A DNA stretch of 64,000 nucleotides from Arachnopeziza araneosa (taxonomy: Eukaryota; Ascomycota; Leotiomycetes; Helotiales; Arachnopezizaceae): positions 124,001-188,000 of the forward strand of contig QYAI01000042.1 of the NCBI GenBank assembly GCA_003988855.1. The letters are read 5' to 3'. A model generated the notes under the pieces. The model saw nothing but the letters and a program-made list of their open reading frames with translations. It was not told where the DNA came from and searched no databases. The position numbers were made by a program, and so were the translations under genes. Position 1 is the stretch's first letter. Each line of letters starts with the position of its first letter. Shown one piece after another: positions 57,801 through 64,000 of this stretch.

Positions 57801-58955
57801 TGGCCTAACCGCCACAGCCATCTAATAATAAGGCTATTGGCTACAGCGGCGGTTGTACAACTCTCTCATAACTGTTCTATGGTACACCTTGAAACTCGAG
57901 GACGCCTTGAACAACATCAAATTCTGATATCGGACTAGAGCAACATGCAGACTACGAATGTTCCTCAAGAATGGTTTGATAACTGGTACCGATAAAAAAC
58001 AAGTTATTTTTTAACACAACTTAGTTTTGTTGAAACCACATGTGTCCTGTGCTGGTCGATCAGGAGAAATATTTGTCTCGCCACGAGCTTGTGGATGTTC
58101 AAAGAGAGACATACCCTAGGATCTGATTAGTTTAGATAGACCAAGATCTCGCAAGGGTAGATGATATCCTTCGATATGTGCCACATTTAACGGAAGTTCA
58201 CCAAGAGATTGTCAGGTGATACTAACCCGGGAACCTGCACACCGCTCTGGTCTGCCGCCAGATCTCTTTGACGATCCATCTACTTGGTTTGTACAACTTC
58301 ATATCGGTGGAAATGCTCCATTCCACATGTTTCTCTTTCTAGAACTGCTGCTCGCGCAATGTACCACCTCGGGTGTTTGCTTGCAGATTCTTGCAGGATC
58401 TGCCCGAAAGCATGAACGACTTGCTTTTGCTGCTCGAGGTTACATAGATCCTGTGCAGTTTCCTGCATTCTTGATTGCAGATGTCGTGAAAGTTGAAAAT
58501 GATGAAATGTAATCGCTCTGACTAGCTGTTTTTCTCCACTCTCAGAATAGTAGTTCTGATCTTAACGTTCTGTTTCGCAGTCTGGTTTCCGTTTCCTGAA
58601 GCACATGTTTCTGTTCCGCTATCGTTAAGTCATCATAATACTCCTTTTCAGAGTCATTTGTAATCTACTAGAACAGTCATAAGTATACATCAGAATGGCA
58701 GGGCAAGCTGTCTTTAGTACCGACTGCCGCGCTAGTGAGAAGTTTGTCTGTCAAATCAGCAATGGGGAAATCACAAAAGCCGAAACTGCGACTGCGCCAG
58801 CGAGCCTATCTAGAACATTTTTCAAATGTCTCCCCTTTTGCGGGTTTCTCAAGCAGGAAAAAGGGAGCAAGCCAGAAAACACATTTTGCAAGACCAATTT
58901 CCCAGAGGGAAAGATTCTTCGTACATCAACATTCTCCACAGTCTCACTGCCAAGG
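54874..58955. other. Gene-poor region
   Basis: A long stretch with only short, unconvincing frames, for example 55107-55334 on the minus strand (non-ATG start) and 58216-58512 on the plus strand. AT-rich sequence lies at about 57200-57430. I see no tRNA and no transposon signature. The right end holds the leader of the isochorismatase-family gene. It may be old repeat-derived DNA. Confidence 0.45.
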
Positions 58956-59931
58956 ATGGATCCCAAGATCGAAGCTGCGCCATACAATTGGCCAATTGGA
59001 GATGCTACCTTTGACCCTAAGACGACTGCTCTAGTCATTATAGATATGCAGAATGACTGTAAGTCTCATCCTCCTATCGTTACTCTACTGCTTCTGCTGA
59101 ACACTCTGTTCTTTACTATCCCACTCTTGTATTACCACGACTTCTCATCTCGAGAGTACTTTGGAACAACTTTGTTCTCTCTCAAATGTGATTTTGATTC
59201 CGTTTATCTAATTCAGGCCACACTGATCAATAGCGGTCGTTCGTTCAAGAACTTGCCATGCCAACCTCACTAACTCTTTCACAGTCTGCGCACCGGGAGG
59301 ATACATTCAAACTCAGGGATATGATATCAGCGATGCCCGAGCCATCGTTCCCAACATCCAAAAACTCCTCTCTGCTTTTCGCGTAAATGGAATGAACATC
59401 TATCATACCCGAGAAGGCCACCGACCAGACCTTTCCACACTGTCAGACCGTGAACATGCTCGAAGTAAACTTAACGATTCAGGTCTCGGAATCGGTGATC
59501 TTGGACCTTTGGGACGTCTTCTCATCCGTGGCGAGAAAGGCCACGATACCATCCCGGAAGTCTACCCTCTGGCTGGAGAAAACATCATCGATAAACCCGG
59601 ACGGTCTGCTTTTCAACATACCGAATTCGGTCTCATGCTTAGCATCAAGGGAATTAAAAACCTTATTCTCTGTGGTGTTACTACGGATGTCTGTGTTCAT
59701 TCGACAATGAGGGAGGCGAATGATAATAGATTCGATTGTCTACTGGTGGAGGATGCAACTGCTGCGAGCGAGCGTCATCTACACGCAGGTGCTGTGGCTA
59801 GCGTAATTGCCGAGGGTGGAATCTTTGGAGCTGTATCAAACACGGAGAAGATCTTGGCTGCGTTTGGTTTGGGGGTGGCTGGTCAGAAACCGCCATCGCA
59901 TGCTCGGAACTCAACTGTTGTTTCGGGTTGA
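58956..59931 (+). CDS. Isochorismatase-family amidohydrolase
   Basis: Exons 58956-59058 and 59285-59931 (226-nt intron) give 249 residues. The family triad is visible: Asp30 in ALVIIDMQNDF, Lys138 in DKPGRSAF and Cys171 in TTDVCVHSTMREA. The segment THTREGHRP-like (YHTREGHRPDLSTL) resembles biuret/ureidoacrylate amidohydrolases rather than true isochorismatases. Such cysteine hydrolases cleave amide-type bonds of small molecules and are sometimes used by fungi to blunt plant defence, but no such role can be inferred here. The frame stays open upstream to an ATG at 58695, which would add 87 residues. I prefer the start MDPKIEAAPYNWPIGD because the enzyme domain starts right after it. No signal peptide is seen. 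Confidence 0.88.
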
Positions 59932-61151
59932 GCTAGAGAAAACACTATGAAGCTATTTCGTTCTGCGCCTCTCTTGTTGGCTGTTCCTGAAAGTGGTCGG
60001 CGTTGCTGAAACTTATCGTTTCTGATGACAATAGTTAGCTCTCTTGCACGTAGTCATTTGACGAATCAAGGCCTCTCTTGGATAGGTTCAGAAGCAGCTA
60101 TCCTCAACATTAAGAGGCTGGAGGTGATGTCTTCCCTCGTCCTCTCATCGTCTAGTTTTGTTCTCATCACCCTAGCATTTGATACCAACCGCCCAACGTA
60201 TTTATAACTACTGGTCAACATATAAGGGGTTGAAGAAATATCGTTTACAGTATCTCAACTAACACATTACTTTTACATAATTCCCAAATCACCAGGCCAT
60301 TCTCACTCTATTCAGCATCTACCTCAACCTCCAACTCAAGCGTGAGCCATGAAGCTGCTCTCTACAACTCATGCAATGAGGCTTAGTTTTATGCGCCTCT
60401 CTAGCGTGAATTCCATAGTCCTCCAGTCTTCTCCTTCTCTATATCATCTAAAACCACCAAGCCAGCACCCTCCTCCTATTAACCCCTCACATCTGGTCTT
60501 CTATAAATTTCTCGCACCTTCTATAGTTTTCACTCATTTCTCCCCTCTTTCCTTCCAGATGCCTTACACGCCTCATATTCCTTCTCCATCCCAGCAGTCA
60601 TACCATCCTTCTCATCTCTCTACTAATTCCTCTGGGAATAGATCGTTGGAGGTAGCTTTTGAGAACAGGGAAGGTGAGGGAGGGCAAGGGAGAACATGGT
60701 AACTGTGGTCGTTCATGCATGGTTTGAGGAAAGATTGGGTGAGGACCATGATTGGTGGATTCGGAAAGGAGTTGGTTGAAGATGGCGGTATAGCATGGTC
60801 AGGACAAGGTGTGTATGTGGGTGATGAACAAGCGAGAAGATTGTTCTGTCTAGAAGAGTTGTTGATAGGTATGATGAAGGAGCTTATAAGTGCCAGATTG
60901 GTCTTCTCATTGAGTTCTTTCCCTCGGATTAAACAGCTTACTTGAAGGGTGAGGCTGTTTGCACTGATACAGAAACGCATACAGCTTGACTAAACTGCCG
61001 TTGCAATTTGTAAAAATAGGAGCGAGAGCGGTCCATTCAAATACGATATAAAAAAAGATTTTATATTCAAAAAGTAAAGGAGGAGATTCAAAGTAGACGT
61101 CCAAGGTTATATTACAGTCCTCAACCAGTGTCAAGTTAGTTGTACAGTACG
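59932..61151. other. Intergenic with weak frames
   Basis: The isochorismatase-family gene and KAS gene are convergent. Plus-strand frames at 60349-60702 and 60715-60945 are adjacent and have a Ser/Pro-rich then mixed composition, but share no known family. They could be two exons of a small unknown gene. I do not call them. Confidence 0.4.
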
Positions 61152-62540
61152 CTATGTATATTTGGAGAAGACTAGTGAGGCATTGGTACCGCCAAAGCCG
61201 AAGCTATTCGACAGAGAAACATCCACCGTCTTTTGTTGGGCAGCAAGAGGCACGTAGTTACACAAGAACTTTTCATCCAAGTTGTGCAGGTTCAGAGTCG
61301 GAGGGACAATATTCTTCAGGCAAGTCAGCATTTGTTTTTGTTGCGGAAGATAGAAATACCTCTTTGACAGCAAGGATCGAGAAGATCGCTTCCACAGCGC
61401 CAGCAGCTCCTAAAAGATGGCCGATAGCACCTTTGGTACTGCTGACAGTAATCTCAGCCTCTTTCTCAACCCCATGCTCTCCAAGCATCAATCTTGAGAT
61501 TGCAGCGTTCTCAGCAGCATCCCCAAGTGGCGTGCTTGTCGCATGTGCGTTGATGTAGTCTACCTCGTTGGGTCTGAGACCAGCGTTCTTCAGAGCTCTC
61601 TTCATGGCTAGAAAGGCACCTTGGCCATCCTCCCTCGGCGCTGTCACATGATGTGCATCGCCACTACATCCATAACCTCGGATCTCAGCGTATATCTGAG
61701 CGCCGCGGGCCTTTGCATGTTCCAGCTCTTCGAGAATGACCACACCTGCCCCCTCGGCGATCACGAAACCACATCTATCTCGATCAAAGGGCCTGGACGA
61801 TGAGGAGGGATCATGGTTGTACGCTGTTGCGAGCGAGCGAGATCTGGCAAATCCTGCCAAAGCTAGAGGGTGGATGCAGGACTCAGAACCTCCAGCAACC
61901 ATTACGTCTGCATCTCCAAACGCAATGAAACGAGAAGCATCGCCAATCGCATGTGCACCTGTTGTACAAGCTGTTGTAACGGCATGATTTGGCCCTTGCA
62001 GACCATACTTCATTGAGATGTGACCAGCTCCGAGGTTGATAAGAAGCTGGGGAACAAAAAGAGGCGAGACTTTGCGGTAGCCCTGCCAAGGATCTTAGTA
62101 CAGTGAAACCCTTCGTGATAGAGAGGTCGCCTTACGAATTGGCTGTAGGATAACGTGGTGTTGTATAGCTCCTCGAGGTTTCCGATTCCGCTTCCGAGGC
62201 AGACTCCCGTAGCCTCCTTATCTTCTTGTTTGTGCGGCTTCCATCCAGCATCGTCAAGAGCCATCTCCGTAGCAGCAATGGCGTATTGAGTAAACTTGGC
62301 CATCCGACGCTCCTCGCCTTTTGCAAGCCAATCCGAGGCCTGCCATTTCCCTTCTGCTCTGCTACCTTCGGGCACGATTCCAGCAACGGTGCTGGGAAGT
62401 TCCAGCCACCGTCGTGCCGGCTGGAGATTTGCGACACTCCCAATGCCAGATTCGCCAGCCAGAAGCCTGCCCCAGGTCTTTCGAATGCCTGTACCTAGAG
62501 GGGTGACAGCTCCCAGGCCGGTAACTACCACACGTCGCAT
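61152..62540 (-). CDS. Mitochondrial-type 3-oxoacyl-ACP synthase (KAS II)
   Basis: Exons 62540-62136, 62082-61360 and 61313-61152 (all phase 0) give 429 residues. The start MRRVVVTGLGAVTPLGTG is the KAS I/II opening. Catalytic Cys174 (ACTTGAH), His315 (NAHATSTPLGD) and His357 with Lys352 (TKGAIGHLLGAAG) are present, plus the C-terminal NSFGFGGTNASL. KAS enzymes elongate acyl-ACP by condensing malonyl-ACP. This is the type II (single-domain) enzyme that in fungi serves mitochondrial fatty-acid synthesis (Cem1 in yeast) and lipoate supply. It is distinct from the megasynthase. No obvious presequence precedes the first residue. An upstream exon carrying it is possible. Its substrate chemistry links to malonyl units, as does ACC1 in this window. 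Confidence 0.93.
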
Positions 62541-63660
62541 CGTTTCGCCATGTTATATGGGATCTGGCGTGGGGGGAGGGGGCAAGAAGAAAGTCAAGGA
62601 GGAGGCGGACGGGATTTCTCCAGATGCTATGTTGACCTGAGGTTCTGGCTGCCCAATCCAGCATAGTGCGCGGGAAAACTATAATCCAAGTCCGACGTGG
62701 CTGTCGCGGAGGTTAAATCCACTTGAGACGTCTCGAACACTTCTCTCGATCCTGCATCACATATCCAAAATGATGAAAACGGAAGCATATGGCCTCATTG
62801 AGCTGCAGACATACCATTCAGATGGGTGGATGGTGTCTTTTGTCTCATAAATCCCCGACTTCAAAGCCTTTCCTGTAGCATGCCTGTTGACAGCGTCGAT
62901 CAAGTCTGTAGAGGCCTGAGCTTCAATGCAAATCGCTCTTTATTCTTGAGAAACACCTGGAGCAGTGCAGAGGTCGTCAAGTGAGACCGCCACATTTCAC
63001 TTATCAGTATCTTTATTTCTTCAACAGCCAGTACTGCAGCTTCCAGTCTGTGCTACTGTCGTCAGTGCATAACTTAACTTTGTTTCTTAATTGTGCCGCA
63101 CAGTTGTTTCACTACTTTTTGCATAGACAACATCCCGCTACATCCTTATCTCTGAATATTGTCTTCCAATGGTCCGATTCCAAGTACTGAGTCTGGCCAC
63201 TTGGCCGAAAAATGTATGATATTCTAGGACATTGGTTCCGAGCCAAGCTTTAGCAGGTTAATCTTGCCTTGTTTAGTATCTGCTCGCATGCTCATATTTT
63301 GTCGGCTCGCAAGTAACATCCAAGTCGGCCTCTGGATTATCCGTCGCAGGGCTGAGTTTACAATCATGCGTTTCCTGTCTAGAAGTCCTCTCTAGATTGG
63401 CCTTCCCCCACGTTATCCTGCTTCACGTAGGTCGCAGAAGCTCCCGTGTCATAACGCCTCATTCGTTATCTTGCTCTAGCGATGTCAAGGACCAAGGATG
63501 TATGAAGAGTTTCTTGTCATATATACCTGCCCTAGCATTAGAAGTTATGTCTCCAGGCCGTTGATCGTTCTCCGTATCGCCGGGTCAAATACTCCCAATA
63601 GCCGTTCAATTTGATGGGAAGTCGTCTGGCACGGCACTCTCTAGGACATCGTCATATACA
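62541..63660. other. Divergent promoter, KAS and OPT transporter
   Basis: Lies between the KAS gene (-) and the OPT transporter gene (+). It has a short G-rich patch at about 62560-62600 and otherwise ordinary sequence. No gene is seen. Confidence 0.5.
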
Positions 63661-64000
63661 ATGGAGGACGAAAAGGACTGGAATCCGAAGATTAGTGATG
63701 TTGAAGTTAGCAGTCGCGAAATAGCTATAGGTACAGCAACGTCAAGGTACGACAACAATCAAGACCCAGTTGCGTATCTCAAGGCAAGACTTTCATCATG
63801 GGGTAAGTATTTCACAGTATGAAGATTCATGAAAGAGGTTATTAACATTTATTTAGATCCGAACTTCCCAGAGGATGACAAGGAGATGGAAACCCTTGAA
63901 GATGAAGAGGCCATTCAACCAAAAGATGTGGAAGATTCTCCATACCCAGAAGTTCGGGCTGCCGTCCACAACTACGATGAAGAAGCTCCATGTAATACAA
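63661..64000 (+). CDS. OPT-family oligopeptide transporter, 5' part
   Basis: ATG 63661, exons 63661-63802 and 63857 to the window end (54-nt intron GTAAGT...TTAG), in consistent phase. The first 95 residues are an acidic cytosolic tail ending YPEVRAAVHNYDEEAPCNT, the block that precedes the first membrane helix in OPT-family peptide/siderophore transporters. The membrane region lies beyond the window. The OPT family imports tetra- to hexapeptides or glutathione conjugates in exchange with protons. The substrate is unknown here. Confidence 0.88.

Noticed and set aside
58216..58512. 98-codon plus-strand frame in the 54.9-58.9 kb gap
   Set aside because: Composition is mixed, an antisense frame is equally open, and there is no recognisable domain.
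60349..60945. Two adjacent plus-strand frames as a spliced gene
   Set aside because: No convincing donor/acceptor pair joins them, and neither resembles a family.
1..64000. CRISPR array, prophage or biosynthetic gene cluster
   Set aside because: No regularly spaced direct repeats, phage genes, or polyketide/non-ribosomal peptide/terpene core enzymes are present. The genome is eukaryotic.

Overview
This is nuclear DNA of a filamentous ascomycete fungus. The genes carry short spliceosomal introns (mostly 45-70 nt) with GTRNGT-type donors, CTAAC/CTGAC-like branch points and YAG acceptors. The gene set is typically fungal: a velvet-domain protein, fungal NAD-malic enzyme, NudE, the CDC42 GTPase, a type-I multidomain acetyl-CoA carboxylase, a secreted agmatinase and an OPT transporter. 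Gene content and protein flavour suggest Leotiomycetes (Helotiales-like); that placement is inference, not proof. Several N characters mark uncertain bases, and some frame breaks lie close to them.

Layout. 1-4.8 kb has no recognisable gene apart from a few weak small reading frames. A short velvet-domain gene (4.8-5.4 kb, +) is followed by arginyl-tRNA synthetase with a mitochondrial leader (5.9-8.1 kb, +). A large gene of HeLo-like, pseudokinase and trypsin-like parts (8.4-12.2 kb, -) and NAD-malic enzyme (13.1-15.3 kb, -) come next. 15.3-28 kb is an accessory-looking stretch. It holds a long gene-free region, a membrane protein (18.6-19.7), a broken secreted heme peroxidase (20.9-22.5), two copies of a degenerate repeat in opposite orientation at 18.05 and 24.1 kb, a short-chain dehydrogenase (24.4-25.5) and a small unknown four-exon gene (26.6-27.1).

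28.2-40.3 kb holds a Vma22/CCDC115-like V-ATPase assembly factor (-), CDC42 (+), a membrane-protein gene with an internal stop (-), a secreted agmatinase-family enzyme (+), a BCS1-like AAA ATPase (-), a degenerate fragment, and a single-pass Ser/Thr-rich membrane protein (-). 40.3-44.3 kb is gene-poor, with a tRNA-Arg(UCG) and a 152-bp TA-flanked hairpin element (MITE). 44.3-51.4 kb is acetyl-CoA carboxylase (-), then NudE (53.0-54.9, -). 54.9-58.9 kb is empty. The right end has an isochorismatase-family hydrolase (+), a mitochondrial beta-ketoacyl-ACP synthase (-) and the 5' end of an OPT oligopeptide transporter (+), which runs off the window.

How the genes relate. Acetyl-CoA carboxylase (malonyl-CoA), malic enzyme (possible reducing-equivalent supply) and the mitochondrial KAS touch fatty-acid metabolism. 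NudE and CDC42 act in cytoskeletal transport and polarity. I see no operon-like or secondary-metabolite cluster. The most distinctive locus is the 8.4-12.2 kb fusion, which joins a HET-S-type cell-death-associated N-terminus, a kinase fold lacking catalytic residues and a trypsin-like domain with an apparently intact His-Asp-Ser triad.
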